Shown piece after piece: positions 40,133-49,134 of a stretch of 64,000 bases of DNA. This DNA comes from Alphaproteobacteria bacterium (lineage in GTDB: Bacteria; Pseudomonadota; Alphaproteobacteria; Reyranellales; Reyranellaceae). A program made the translations under genes and the position numbers. The notes beneath the pieces were generated by a model. That model saw nothing but the letters and a program-made list of their open reading frames with translations, did not search any database and was not told where the DNA came from. The DNA lies in assembly GCA_019635875.1 (NCBI GenBank), contig JAHBYP010000005.1, forward strand, positions 62,001 through 126,000, read 5' to 3'. Positions within the stretch are counted from its first letter, which is position 1. Each line of letters begins with the position of its first letter.

Positions 40133-41233
40133 GTGACCGCCATCACCGCCCCGCCCGCAACCCACGACCTCGAGTCGCCAGCCGCCCGCTCGCGGCCGGT
40201 CATCGTCTTCGAGGACGTGCGCAAGACCTACGCCGCGCGCCGCGCCTCGCCCGAGGTCGGCGCGCTCGACGGCGTGTCGCTCTCGGTCGGCGCCGGCGCG
40301 ATCGTCGGCGTGATCGGCCGCAGCGGCGCGGGCAAGTCGACCCTGATCCGCCTGGTCAACGGGCTGGAGAAGCCGAGCTCGGGCACCGTCACGGTCGACG
40401 GCACGGTGATCTCGGCGCTCGACGAGCGCGGCCTGCGCGAGGCGCGGCGCTCGATCGGCATGATCTTCCAGCACTTCAATCTTCTGTCCTCGCGCACCGC
40501 CTTCGGCAACGTGGCGCTGCCGCTGGAGATCGCCGGGCGTCCCGCGAGCGAGATCAGGGATCGCGTCCTCATGCTGCTCGAGCTCGTCGGCCTTGCCGGC
40601 AAGCGCGACCGCTACCCGGCCGAGCTGTCGGGCGGCGAGAAGCAGCGCGTCGGCATCGCGCGCGCGCTGGCCACCGCGCCCAAGGTGCTGCTCAGCGACG
40701 AGGCGACCTCGGCGCTCGACCCCGAGACCACCGCGCAGATCCTGGCGCTTCTCAAGCGCATCAACCGCGAGCTCGGGCTCACCATCCTGCTGATCACCCA
40801 CGAGATGGCGGTGGTGAAGAGCATCGCCGAGACGGTGGTCGTGCTCGAGGCCGGGCGCATCATCGAAGAGGGCGCGACCTTCGACATCTTCGCCCATCCC
40901 TCGCACCCGACGACGCGATCCTTCGTCGGCTCGGTGACCGGCTCGACGCTGCCGCAGGACATCGCCGGCCGCCTCAAGCCGCAGCCCTTCGCCGGCAGCC
41001 AGGCGGTGGTGAAGGTGGTGTGGAGCGGCGAGCAGTCGGGCGATCGCGTGCTGGGCCAGCTGGCGCGCGCGCTGTCGATCGAGGTCTCGCTGCTGCATGG
41101 CCAGATCGACTCGATCGCCGGCCGGCCGTTCGGCACGCTTACCATCGCCATCCCCGATGCGGCGCTGGAGGCGGTCGTCGCCGAGCTGGCGCGCCAGGAA
41201 TTGCGCACGGAGGTGCTCGGCCATGTCGCCTGA
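40133..41233 (+). CDS. metN: Methionine ABC transporter ATPase
   Basis: 366 residues from GTG 40133 (a TTG at 40058 is possible). Walker [11 protein letters not shown]-loop IFQHFNLL, signature LSGGEKQRV, Walker [11 protein letters not shown]-loop LLITHEM. The C-terminal NIL domain ([30 protein letters not shown]) binds methionine and regulates transport. Upstream 40039-40049 has a palindrome ATCCAATGGAT. No SAM riboswitch was recognisable by eye. Overlaps metI by 11 bases. Confidence 0.93.
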   Translation: MTAITAPPATHDLESPAARSRPVIVFEDVRKTYAARRASPEVGALDGVSLSVGAGAIVGVIGRSGAGKSTLIRLVNGLEKPSSGTVTVDGTVISALDERGLREARRSIGMIFQHFNLLSSRTAFGNVALPLEIAGRPASEIRDRVLMLLELVGLAGKRDRYPAELSGGEKQRVGIARALATAPKVLLSDEATSALDPETTAQILALLKRINRELGLTILLITHEMAVVKSIAETVVVLEAGRIIEEGATFDIFAHPSHPTTRSFVGSVTGSTLPQDIAGRLKPQPFAGSQAVVKVVWSGEQSGDRVLGQLARALSIEVSLLHGQIDSIAGRPFGTLTIAIPDAALEAVVAELARQELRTEVLGHVA

Positions 41234-41888
41234 GGTCCTGCTGGCGATCTTCCACGCCACGCTCGACACGCTGATGATGGTCGCGGTCGCCGCCGGCCTG
41301 GGCACGGCGCTGGGCCTGCCCCTGGGCGTCTTCCTCGCCACCAGCCGCACCGGCGAGCTGTTCGCCTCGCCGTGGGCCAACCGCGTGCTGGGCCTGATCG
41401 TCAACGCCACGCGCTCGACGCCATTCATCATCCTCGTCGTCGCCATCATCCCCTTCACGCGGCTGATCGCCGGCACCTCGATCGGCACGGCGGCGGCCAT
41501 CGTGCCGCTCACCGTCGCCGCCACGCCGTTCATCGCGCGACTCGTCGAAGCGGCGATCCGCGAGCTCGACCACGGCCTGATCGAGGCGGCGCGGGCCATG
41601 GGCGCGACGCCGCTGCAGATCGTCATCAAGGTGCTGCTGCCCGAGGCGCTGCCGGCCATCGCGCTGGCGCTCACGCTGGCCACCGTCAGCCTGATCGGCT
41701 ACTCGGCCATGGTCGGCGCCGTCGGCGGCGGCGGGCTGGGCGATCTCGGCATCCGCTACGGCTACCAGCGCTTCATGCCCGACGTGATGGCCGCCGTGGT
41801 CGTCGTCCTCATCCTCATCGTCCAGGCCGTGCAGAGCCTGGGCGACCGGCTGGCGCGCCGGCTCGACAAGCGCAAGCGACATTCATAA
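41223..41888 (+). CDS. metI: Methionine ABC transporter permease
   Basis: 221 residues, five membrane segments ([39 protein letters not shown]...). The EAA loop [20 protein letters not shown] contacts the ATPase. Overlaps metN at its start and is followed 13 bases later by metQ. Family length is about 220, so it is complete. Confidence 0.93.
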   Translation: MSPEVLLAIFHATLDTLMMVAVAAGLGTALGLPLGVFLATSRTGELFASPWANRVLGLIVNATRSTPFIILVVAIIPFTRLIAGTSIGTAAAIVPLTVAATPFIARLVEAAIRELDHGLIEAARAMGATPLQIVIKVLLPEALPAIALALTLATVSLIGYSAMVGAVGGGGLGDLGIRYGYQRFMPDVMAAVVVVLILIVQAVQSLGDRLARRLDKRKRHS

Positions 41889-41901
41889 GGAGAAGCCCCC
41901 A

Positions 41902-42690
41902 ATGTCCTCACGTCGTCTGTTCATCACGGCCCTCGCCGCCTCGCTGCTCGCCGGCGCCGCGAGCGTCGCGGCCCAGACCACCATCAAGGTCGGCGTCACC
42001 GCCGGCCCGCCGGCGCAGATCATGGAGGCGGTGAAGGCGGTCGCCGCCAAGAAGGGACTGACGATCCAGATCGTCGAGTTCACCGATTTCATCATCCCCA
42101 ACACCGCGCTCGATTCGGGCGAGATCCAGGCCAACGCCTTCCAGCACCAGCCCTACCTCGACAACCAGAAGAACGACCGCAAGTTCAAGATCGACTCGGT
42201 GGGCCAGACCTACACCGTGCCGCTCGGCATCTACTCGAAGAAGCACAAGAGCTGGGCCGAGGTGCCGGTCGGCGCCTCGATCGCCATCCCCAACGATCCG
42301 ACCAATGGCGGCCGCGCGCTGCTGCTGCTGCAGGCCAAGGGCATCATCAAGCTCAAGCCGAATGTCGGGCTGAAGCCGACGCCGCTCGACATCGTCGACA
42401 ACCCGCGCAAGCTCAAGATCGTCGAGATCGACGCGGCGCAGACCTCGCGCTCGCTCGACGACGTCGCCGCCGCGGCGATCAACACCAACTACGCCGTGCA
42501 GGCCGGCCTCGACCCGGCCAAGGACGCCATCCTGCAGGAGGACCCGCAGGGCCCCTACGTCAACGTCATCGCCGTGCGCACGGCCGACAAGGACAAGCCC
42601 TGGGTGAAGATCCTGGTCGAGAGCTACCGCTCGCCCGAGGTGAAGGCCTTCATGGCGCAGAAGTTCGCGAGCTTCCTGCCGTCGTGGTGA
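41902..42690 (+). CDS. metQ: Methionine-binding protein
   Basis: 262 residues. Signal peptide 1-24 (MSSRRLFITALAASLLAGAA...VAA) without a lipobox, so probably soluble in the periplasm. NLPA family: KVGVTAGPPAQIMEAVKAVA, FTDFIIPNTALDSGEIQANA, FQHQPYLDNQ, SIAIPNDPTNGGRALLLLQ, IDAAQTSRSLDDVAAAAINT. Binds D/L-methionine for the MetNI importer. AAGGAGA six bases before ATG. Confidence 0.92.
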   Translation: MSSRRLFITALAASLLAGAASVAAQTTIKVGVTAGPPAQIMEAVKAVAAKKGLTIQIVEFTDFIIPNTALDSGEIQANAFQHQPYLDNQKNDRKFKIDSVGQTYTVPLGIYSKKHKSWAEVPVGASIAIPNDPTNGGRALLLLQAKGIIKLKPNVGLKPTPLDIVDNPRKLKIVEIDAAQTSRSLDDVAAAAINTNYAVQAGLDPAKDAILQEDPQGPYVNVIAVRTADKDKPWVKILVESYRSPEVKAFMAQKFASFLPSW

Positions 42691-42698
42691 GCTCATAC

Positions 42699-42819
42699 CT
42701 TCCCCCGGAGGGGGAAGGTGGCGCGCAGCGACGGAAGGGGGATGTCGAAGACGGACTCCTGCGTTCGTCTTCAACATCCCCCTTCCGCCCTTCGGGCACC
42801 TTCCCCCTCCGGGGGAAGG
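42699..42819. repeat. Family A palindromic element
   Basis: Sixth copy, oriented like 19299-19417 (GCGCAGC arm on the left), in the metQ-antitoxin interval. Confidence 0.9.
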
Positions 42820-42840
42820 GTATTCTCGTTTCTCCGCCAG

Positions 42841-42865
42841 ATGACTATCATGACCATATAGTCAT
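42841..42865. promoter_or_regulatory. Antitoxin operator palindrome
   Basis: ATGACTAT (42841-42848) and ATAGTCAT (42858-42865), 19 bases before the antitoxin start. Likely autoregulatory operator of the 42884-43551 pair. Confidence 0.7.
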
Positions 42866-42883
42866 TTGAGCCGGGAGGTGGCC

Positions 42884-43132
42884 ATGGACAACTGGACCGT
42901 CGCCGAGGCCAAGTCGCGCTTCAGCGAGATGATCGAGCAGGCGCGGGCCAAGGGGCCGCAGACCATCACCCGCCGCGGCCGGGCCGCGGCCATCGTCGTG
43001 TCGGCCGAGGAATGGGAGCGCAAGTCGAAGCGCACCGGCAATCTGGCGGAGTTCTTCGCCGCCTCGCCGCTGCGCGGCTCGGGTCTCGCCGTCGCACGCA
43101 GGAAGGATCGGGCGCGCAAGGTCGCGCTGTGA
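42884..43132 (+). CDS. Phd/YefM-family antitoxin
   Basis: 82 residues. NWTVAEAKSRFSEMIEQARA, then RRGRAAAIVVSAEEWERKSK is the Phd DNA-binding half; the C-terminus (NLAEFFAASPLRGSGLAV) contacts the toxin. GGGAGG five bases before ATG. Overlaps the VapC start (GTGA). Confidence 0.88.
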   Translation: MDNWTVAEAKSRFSEMIEQARAKGPQTITRRGRAAAIVVSAEEWERKSKRTGNLAEFFAASPLRGSGLAVARRKDRARKVAL

Positions 43133-43551
43133 GCTTCCTGCTCGACACCAATGTCGTGTCGGAGTGGGTCAGGCCGAGACCCGACCCCGGGGTCGTCGCC
43201 TGGCTGGCGGCGGCCGACGAGGACCGCGTGTTCCTGAGCGTGGTGAGCCTGGCCGAGCTTCGCCACGGCATCGATCGCCTGGCCGACGGCAGGCGGCGGC
43301 ACAGCCTTGATGCCTGGCTGCGCGAGCAGCTGCCGCTGCGCTTCGCGGACCGCATCCTGCCGGTCGACCGGGCCATCGCCGATCGGTGGGGCGTGCTGGT
43401 GGCGCGACGCGACGCGGCGGGCCGGCCGATCGGCGCCATGGACGCCTTCATCGCCGCCACCGCCGCCGTCCACGGGTTGACCTTGGTGACGCGCAACGCG
43501 GCGGATTTCCAGTCGGTGGTGATGGAGATCGTCAATCCCTGGCGCGACTGA
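43129..43551 (+). CDS. VapC-family PIN-domain toxin
   Basis: 140 residues from GTG. PIN acidic residues: Asp in LLDTNVVSE, Glu in LAELRHGID, Asp in GAMDAFIAATA, followed by LVTRNAADF. VapC toxins cleave tRNA or rRNA in a metal-dependent way. Coupled to the antitoxin. Confidence 0.9.
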   Translation: MSFLLDTNVVSEWVRPRPDPGVVAWLAAADEDRVFLSVVSLAELRHGIDRLADGRRRHSLDAWLREQLPLRFADRILPVDRAIADRWGVLVARRDAAGRPIGAMDAFIAATAAVHGLTLVTRNAADFQSVVMEIVNPWRD

Positions 43552-43658
43552 GCACGCCGCCCTCTTGCGGCGCGGTGGTTCGGGGCTATAACTCGACGCA
43601 GGACAGCGACAGCCGCCGAGATCTCGCCCGTGCCGCCAATCAGGTTCGCCTTCGGCCG

Positions 43659-44030
43659 ATGACTGAAAGCCAGCGTGCCCGCGCCATGAGGTCGTGCGTC
43701 GCGCTGGCGGCCTTCATCGTCGGCGCGCTGCTTCATCTGTTCCTGACCGAGGACTTCCGCAATGCGCGATCCGTGCCGGATCCGCTGCTCGACCGGGCGT
43801 CCTTCGGCACGCCGATCGGCATAGCCAAGGCCAGCGTCGGCAAGCAGCCGTCGCGGGCGCGCCTGGTGCGCACGACCAGCGGCGGCAAGGACTTCTTCGT
43901 CGAGCGTCAGCGATTCTCGCATGACTGGGCGATCCCGGCCGCCCGCGCGGCCCGCGGATACGAGCGCCAGACCGTCGCCTCGTCGGTCGCCGGCACCGCC
44001 CATCGGCCGCGGGCCCCTCCGCCAGCCTGA
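43659..44030 (+). CDS. Small membrane/exported hypothetical protein
   Basis: 123 residues from ATG 43659, or 114 from ATG 43686. Hydrophobic segment SCVALAAFIVGALLHLFL, then a basic Gly/Arg/Ser-rich part. Codon use is plausible, but no domain is recognised; part of it could be a chance frame. Confidence 0.4.
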   Translation: MTESQRARAMRSCVALAAFIVGALLHLFLTEDFRNARSVPDPLLDRASFGTPIGIAKASVGKQPSRARLVRTTSGGKDFFVERQRFSHDWAIPAARAARGYERQTVASSVAGTAHRPRAPPPA

Positions 44031-44330
44031 CCGACGCCCGGCCCGGTCGTCCCGCGCGGACGGGCGGGCGACCCGCGTCCCCATCATCGCCATCTCGCCG
44101 ACAGCCTCGGGCCGCGCGCGCGCTCGCCCGCATGCCGGATCGGCCGGACGAGCCCGCATGAGACGAGCCCTCAACAGCACACCGACCCGGATCGCCAGGC
44201 GTACGGCGCGCCCGCAGTCGCCCGCGGCCGCTGCTCCGCATACAGTACGGCGATCCGCAACCTGGCCCCCGTCCCCGGACGGGGGCCGCCTTTTCGCCAG
44301 CCCGCCCTGAGATCCCATCGGGTCCCCGAC
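44031..44330. other. Non-coding interval
   Basis: 300 GC-rich bases with no supported gene, hairpin or promoter that I can identify, apart from a pyrimidine-purine palindrome (GCAACCTGGCCCCCGTCCCC) near 44265. Confidence 0.35.
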
Positions 44331-45425
44331 ATGTCACGCCAACCCGCGATCGGCGAGCGCGCCGCCGACTTCGTCCTCCCGACGCCGAGCAATCCCGAGT
44401 TCCATTTCCACGCCGCCGCCGGCCGCAGCACGATTCTCGTCTTCCCCGGCGCGCCGGCGAGCGAGGCCATGAAGGGCCTGATGGCCGAGCTGCGCGTGCT
44501 GCGCGACGCGCTCGATGACGAGCAGGCGTCGCTGTTCTTCGCCGTGTCCGACCCGGCGCAGCTCGAAAGCCTCGGCATCCGCCAGCAGACGCCCGGCATC
44601 CGCTATTTCATGGACTACGAGCGCAAGGCGGCGGCCGCCTATGGGCTCTGCGCGCCGCAGCCCGGCGAGCGCACGCGGGTCGCGCCACGGATCTTCGTGC
44701 TGGACCGCAATTTCCGCTTCCTGCAGATCGTCGAGCTCAAGGAGCGCCGGCCCTGCCTGGCGCCGATCCTCGCCGAGCTGCGCCGCCTGCACCTGCATCA
44801 TGCCGCGTCGGCCGATGCCAACCACGCGCCGGTCCTGCTGGTCGAGCGCGTCTTCGAGCCGGCGCTCTGCCGCGCGCTCATCGAGCACTACCGCCAGCGC
44901 GGCGGGCAGGATTCCGGCTTCATGCGCGAGAAGGACGGGCTGACGGTCGGCGTCCTCGACCATGGCTTCAAGCGGCGCAGCGACTGCGCGATCCAGGACG
45001 AGGGCCTGCTCAAGGCGGCGATGTTCCGCATCCACAACCGGCTGGCGCCGGAGATCGCCCGCTCGTTCCAGTTCGCCGCCACCCGCATCGAGCGCCACAT
45101 CGTCGCGCGCTACGGCGCCGAGAGCGGCGGCTTCTTCCGCCCGCATCGCGACAACACGACCAGGGGCACGGCGCATCGCCGCTTCGCGGTGTCGCTCAAC
45201 CTCAACGCCGAGGAATACGAGGGCGGCGACCTGCGCTTCCCCGAGTTCGGCCAGCGCACCTACCGCCCGCCGACGGGCGGCGCGATCGTCTTCTCCTGCT
45301 CGCTGCTGCACGAGGCGACGGATGTCACACGGGGCGAGCGCTTCGTGTACCTTCCCTTCCTCTACGGCGAGGCCGACGCAGAGCTGCGCGAGCGGAACCG
45401 CCGCTTCCTCAAGGAACCGGGCTAG
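44331..45425 (+). CDS. Fusion of peroxiredoxin-like and 2OG-Fe(II) oxygenase domains
   Basis: 364 residues. Residues 1-165: thioredoxin-fold/AhpC-TSA-like (IGERAADFVLPTPS, RSTILVFPGAPASEAMKGLM), but the peroxidatic Cys is missing (PASEAM at the usual T-x-x-C position). Residues 170-355: prolyl-4-hydroxylase-type oxygenase with Fe ligands in FFRPHRDNTTRG (His-x-Asp) and LLHEATDVTRGERFVYLPF (distal His, 2OG-binding Arg). No linker gene break. The combination suggests an Fe/2OG enzyme with a partner-binding, redox-dead thioredoxin domain; substrate unknown. Confidence 0.82.
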   Translation: MSRQPAIGERAADFVLPTPSNPEFHFHAAAGRSTILVFPGAPASEAMKGLMAELRVLRDALDDEQASLFFAVSDPAQLESLGIRQQTPGIRYFMDYERKAAAAYGLCAPQPGERTRVAPRIFVLDRNFRFLQIVELKERRPCLAPILAELRRLHLHHAASADANHAPVLLVERVFEPALCRALIEHYRQRGGQDSGFMREKDGLTVGVLDHGFKRRSDCAIQDEGLLKAAMFRIHNRLAPEIARSFQFAATRIERHIVARYGAESGGFFRPHRDNTTRGTAHRRFAVSLNLNAEEYEGGDLRFPEFGQRTYRPPTGGAIVFSCSLLHEATDVTRGERFVYLPFLYGEADAELRERNRRFLKEPG

Positions 45426-45492
45426 CACCGACTGTCAGTGAGGGATGACAGTGGGGCTGTAATGGGCATTTGCCATCCCGGGTACCAGAACG

Positions 45493-45523
45493 GCCGGCCG
45501 GCGCGCGCGACGCGCCGGCCGGC
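45493..45523 (+). other. Strong hairpin in the leader of the antiporter gene
   Basis: 13-bp perfect stem GCCGGCCGGCGCG (45493-45505) with CGCGCCGGCCGGC (45511-45523), loop CGCGA, 24 bases before the antiporter start. No T run, so it is either a transcript-stability element or an element of leader regulation. Confidence 0.6.
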
Positions 45524-45547
45524 GGATGTGAACCAGCAGGAGTATTC

Positions 45548-46984
45548 ATGACGGCGCGAATTCGCCTGATCCATCTCGTCGTCGCCCTCGCCGGCGCTCT
45601 CGTCGCCCTCGGCGCCACGCCGGCGCTGGCCGCCGGCAACGCGCCGCATGTCGACGGCGCGAAGCTTGGCCTGGTCTGGATCCTGCCGTTCTGCGGCATC
45701 CTGCTGTCGATCGCGCTGATGCCGCTGCTGGCGCCGCAATTCTGGCACCACCACTACGGCAAGATCTCCGCCGGCTGGGCGCTCGCCCTGATCGTGCCCT
45801 TCGCCTCCATGCACGGCCTGCCGGTCGCCGCCTACGAGGTCGCGCATACCGCGCTGCTCGAGTACCTGCCGTTCATCATCCTGCTGCTGGCGCTGTTCAC
45901 GGTGACCGGCGGCATCTGCATCACCGGCAACCTGCACGGCTCGCCGTCGATGAACACGGCGCTCCTGGCGGCGGGCACCATGCTGGCGAGCTGGATGGGC
46001 ACCACCGGGGCGGCGATGCTGCTGATCCGCCCGCTGATGCGTGCCAACGACGATCGCAGGCACAAGACGCACGTCTTCGTCTTCTTCATCTTCCTGGTCG
46101 CCAATATCGGCGGTGCGCTGACCCCGCTGGGCGATCCGCCGCTGCTGCTGGGCTTCCTCAAGGGCGTGTCGTTCTTCTGGCCGACCACCCACCTGCTGGC
46201 GCCGATGCTGCTGTGCAGCGTCATCCTGCTCGGCGCGTTCTACGCGCTCGACAGCTACTGGTACCGCAAGGAGGGCCACCTGCCGGTCGACCCGACGCCG
46301 GACTCGCCGGTGCGGATGCAGGGCGGCATCAACATCGTGCTGCTGATGGCGATCGTCGGCCTCGTGCTGTTCAGCGGCACGTGGAAGCCCGGCGTGACGT
46401 TCACGATCTACCATGTCGACGTCGAGTTGCAGAACTTGGTGCGCGACGCGGCACTGCTGCTCATCACCGCCGCCTCGATCAAGCTGACGTCGCGGGCGGC
46501 GCGCGCCAACAACGGCTTCACCTGGGCGCCGATCCTCGAGGTCGCCAAGCTGTTCGCCGGCATCTTCCTCACCATCATCCCCGCCATCGCCATCCTCAAG
46601 GCCGGCACCGGCGGCGCGATGGCGCCGCTGGTCGCCATGGTCAGCGGCGCCGACGGCACGCCGATCAACGCGTGGTATTTCTGGATGACCGGAATCCTGT
46701 CGGCCTTCCTCGACAACGCGCCGACCTATCTGGTGTTCTTCAACCTCGCCGGCGGCGACGCCGGGCGGCTGATGGAGGCGCTCGCGGGAACGCTGACCGC
46801 GATCTCCTGCGGCGCGGTCTTCATGGGCGCCATGAGCTATATCGGCAACGCGCCCAACTTCATGGTCAAGGCGGTGATCGAGGATGGCGGCATCCGCATG
46901 CCGAGCTTCTTCGGCTACATGGGCTGGTCGGTCGTCTGCCTGCTGCCGCTGTTCATCCTGGTGACGCTGGTCTTCTTCCGCTGA
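45548..46984 (+). CDS. NhaD/CitMHS-type sodium:proton antiporter
   Basis: 478 residues, N-terminal signal-like segment then about 12 membrane helices. Conserved blocks: TGGICITGNLHGSPSMNTAL, MGTTGAAMLLIRPLMRAND, VFFIFLVANIGGALTPLGDP, SAFLDNAPTYLVFFNLAGG and MSYIGNAPNFMVKAVIED. This is the NhaD-like/CitMHS_2 group; family members exchange Na+ for H+. Preceded by a strong leader hairpin and GCAGGAG. Confidence 0.86.
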   Translation: MTARIRLIHLVVALAGALVALGATPALAAGNAPHVDGAKLGLVWILPFCGILLSIALMPLLAPQFWHHHYGKISAGWALALIVPFASMHGLPVAAYEVAHTALLEYLPFIILLLALFTVTGGICITGNLHGSPSMNTALLAAGTMLASWMGTTGAAMLLIRPLMRANDDRRHKTHVFVFFIFLVANIGGALTPLGDPPLLLGFLKGVSFFWPTTHLLAPMLLCSVILLGAFYALDSYWYRKEGHLPVDPTPDSPVRMQGGINIVLLMAIVGLVLFSGTWKPGVTFTIYHVDVELQNLVRDAALLLITAASIKLTSRAARANNGFTWAPILEVAKLFAGIFLTIIPAIAILKAGTGGAMAPLVAMVSGADGTPINAWYFWMTGILSAFLDNAPTYLVFFNLAGGDAGRLMEALAGTLTAISCGAVFMGAMSYIGNAPNFMVKAVIEDGGIRMPSFFGYMGWSVVCLLPLFILVTLVFFR

Positions 46985-47000
46985 CGGGGACGGACCACCT

Positions 47001-47069
47001 TGTCGTTCCGGGCGCAGCGAGGAAGCCAGGCGTTTCCGCCGGATTCCTCGCTGCGCCCGGAATGACAGG
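47001..47069. repeat. Family B palindrome, diverged
   Basis: TGTCGTTCCGGGCGCAGCGA with paired change CTGCGCCCGGAATGACAGG: compensatory changes keep the stem. Confidence 0.85.
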
Positions 47070-47081
47070 AAAGCCTGCGCC

Positions 47082-47393
47082 TCAGCGCAACGGCACCGTG
47101 ACGCCGAAATGCACGCTGCCCAGGCCCGGGTAGATCGGTTGCGGCGCGTAGCGCACCGGCGGCGGGGCGTAGTACGCCGGCGGTGGCGGCGCGTAGTACA
47201 TCGGCGGCGGCGCGTGATAGGCACGCGGCGGCAAGACATAGACCGGCGCGGCCGGCACCACGACATGGTAGTGCGGCCGCCATTTCTTGCCGCGGCCGCG
47301 CTCCCCGCCTTCGCCGCCCTCGGCGGTGGTGGCCAAGGTCGCTGTCGCGCCGATGACGCCGACCAGCAGTCCGGCTTTTCTCTTGATCGACAT
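47082..47393 (-). CDS. Exported Pro/Tyr-rich protein
   Basis: 103 residues. Signal sequence about 1-24 (GLLVGVIGATATLA), then low-complexity PPxYYAPPP repeats (APPPMYYAPPPPAYYAPPPV) and a final conserved-looking GLGSVHFGVTVPLR. Resembles small proline-rich envelope proteins; no enzymatic domain. Confidence 0.7.
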   Translation of the reverse strand: MSIKRKAGLLVGVIGATATLATTAEGGEGGERGRGKKWRPHYHVVVPAAPVYVLPPRAYHAPPPMYYAPPPPAYYAPPPVRYAPQPIYPGLGSVHFGVTVPLR

Positions 47394-47507
47394 GACGCCT
47401 CTCGCCCGATCCTGGCCAGCAGACTGGTCGCCGAATATGGCCAAAACGTGCACGTCGCCCGGGGCCGTTCTGTGGCCACATTTCGCCGCGCAGGATGGCG
47501 CGCACGC

Positions 47508-48899
47508 ATGATCGATCCGCCCTTCGCCAGCGCGCTGCCCGACATCGCCTTCCCCGCCGCCGTCTCGGGCCGCGGCATGGCCAGCCTGTCCTTCCTGTAC
47601 CAGCTCGAGCGCAGCCAGTGGTGGCCGCCCGAACGCCTGCGCCAGGCTCAGCAGGCGCAGCTGCGCCGCCTGCTGGCGCATGCCGATTCACACGTGCCGT
47701 TCTGGCGCGGCCGGCTGCGCGGGCTGATCGAGGCGCCCGAGGGCGAGGCGTTCTGGACGCGCTGGCACATGCTGCCGCCGCTCACGCGCCGGCAGATCCA
47801 GGAGGCCGGCGACGCGCTGCTCAGCCCGAGCATGCCCGAGGGCCACGGCGATCTGTCGGAGACCTTCACGTCGGGCTCGACCGGCCAGCCGATCCGCGCC
47901 GTGCATTCGGAAATGTGGGAGCTGCTGTGGAGCGCCTTCACGGTGCGCGAGCATCTCTGGCACGGCCGCGATCTTTCGGCGAAGCTCGCGGTGATCCGCT
48001 ATTCCGACAAGGGCAAGGCGCTGTGGCCCGAGGGCAAGCGCTACGACAGCTGGGGCTTCTCGACCGGCGACATCTTCCGCACCGGCCCCTGCGTCAGCCT
48101 CAACATCGCCACGCCGATCGAGCAGCAGCTCGAATGGCTCGAGCGCGAATCGCCCGACTACCTGCTGACCCATCCCACGCTGCTCGACCGCCTGCTGCGC
48201 GCGGCGGGCGACTTCCGGCCCGGGCGGCTCAGGCAGGTGCTGACCATCTCCGAGGTCCTGGCGCCGGGCCTGCGCGACTTCTGCCGCGAACGCTGGGGCG
48301 TGCCGGTGGTCGACACCTACTCGACGCGCGAATGCGGCTACCTCGCCTTCCAGTGTCCCGACGGCGCGGCGGGACACGAGCGCTATCACCTGCAGGCCGA
48401 GAGCGCGCTGATCGAGATCCTCGACGAGGAGGGCGTACCGGCGCCGCCCGGCGCCATTGGCCGCGTGATCGTCACGCCGCTGCACAACCTCGCCATGCCG
48501 CTGCTGCGCTACGACCTGGGCGACTACGCGCGCACCGCGAGCGGACCCTGCGCCTGCGGCCGCGGCCTGCCGGCGATCGAGGCCATCCTCGGCCGGCGCC
48601 AGAACATGCTGCGCCTGCCCGACGGTTCGGAGCGCTGGCCGCTGCTGTCGGCCGGCGACATCGGCGCGCTGCTGTCGCTGGCGCCGATCCGCCACTACCA
48701 GTTCGCGCAGACCGCGCCCGACCGCATCGAGCTGCGCCTGGCCGCCCGGCGCCCGCTGGCCGAGGTCGAGATCGCCCATGTGCTCGACTGGGCGCGCCGC
48801 AAGTTCGGCGACGGCTTCCACTTCAACCTCGCCTTCCCGCCCGAGCTGGGCCGCAGCGCCGCCGGCAAGTTCGAGGAGTTCATCTCGCTCGTTCGTTGA
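47508..48899 (+). CDS. PaaK/CapK-like adenylate-forming enzyme
   Basis: 463 residues. ETFTSGSTGQPIR is the ANL P-loop; SPDYLLTHPTLLDRLLRAAG and TYSTRECGYLAFQC are PaaK/CapK landmarks, followed by LRYDLGDYA (the D that binds the ribose) and CACGRGLPAIEAILGR. Family members make acyl-CoA or acyl-AMP from aryl acids or act in capsule synthesis. Closest to the CapK-like, phenylacetate-CoA-ligase-type group without the acyl carrier. ATG 47508 chosen; an upstream frame is not supported. Confidence 0.83.
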   Translation: MIDPPFASALPDIAFPAAVSGRGMASLSFLYQLERSQWWPPERLRQAQQAQLRRLLAHADSHVPFWRGRLRGLIEAPEGEAFWTRWHMLPPLTRRQIQEAGDALLSPSMPEGHGDLSETFTSGSTGQPIRAVHSEMWELLWSAFTVREHLWHGRDLSAKLAVIRYSDKGKALWPEGKRYDSWGFSTGDIFRTGPCVSLNIATPIEQQLEWLERESPDYLLTHPTLLDRLLRAAGDFRPGRLRQVLTISEVLAPGLRDFCRERWGVPVVDTYSTRECGYLAFQCPDGAAGHERYHLQAESALIEILDEEGVPAPPGAIGRVIVTPLHNLAMPLLRYDLGDYARTASGPCACGRGLPAIEAILGRRQNMLRLPDGSERWPLLSAGDIGALLSLAPIRHYQFAQTAPDRIELRLAARRPLAEVEIAHVLDWARRKFGDGFHFNLAFPPELGRSAAGKFEEFISLVR

Positions 48900-48975
48900 G
48901 CCTTCAAGAACCGCGAAAACAGCAAGGGTTTGCCGCCAGGCCAATCTCCATATTTCCCTTTTGAGAAAATTAAGG

Positions 48976-49002
48976 TTGACTTATTTTTCCATTTTTTAGA
49001 AT
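48976..49002 (+). promoter_or_regulatory. Candidate promoter of the 49135 gene
   Basis: TTGACT (48976-48981) and TAGAAT (48997-49002) with 15 bases between, in an AT-rich stretch. The spacing is short; GAATAT as -10 would give 17. Confidence 0.5.
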
Positions 49003-49050
49003 ATCCCTTTGCGCCGGTGGCACCCCTCCTTGTAAGCGCCGCCGGCAGAG

Positions 49051-49100
49051 GGGACAGGGGTCCCGGGCAATGCCTCCCACGCCCGGGACCCCGATGTCCC
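49051..49100 (+). other. Long imperfect hairpin in a transcript leader
   Basis: GGGACA at 49051 pairs with TGTCCC at 49095, and GGGGTCCCGGGC (49057-49068) with GCCCGGGACCCC (49081-49092), leaving a GA bulge and loop AATGCCTCCCAC. 18 paired bases in all, between the candidate promoter and the start codon at 49135. No T run. Confidence 0.7.
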
Positions 49101-49134
49101 GCCCCTTCTCCCTCCGGGCGGCGGAGCCGATGCC

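Noticed and set aside
45422..47578. 718-codon minus-strand frame
   Set aside because: Antisense of the antiporter gene; low complexity.
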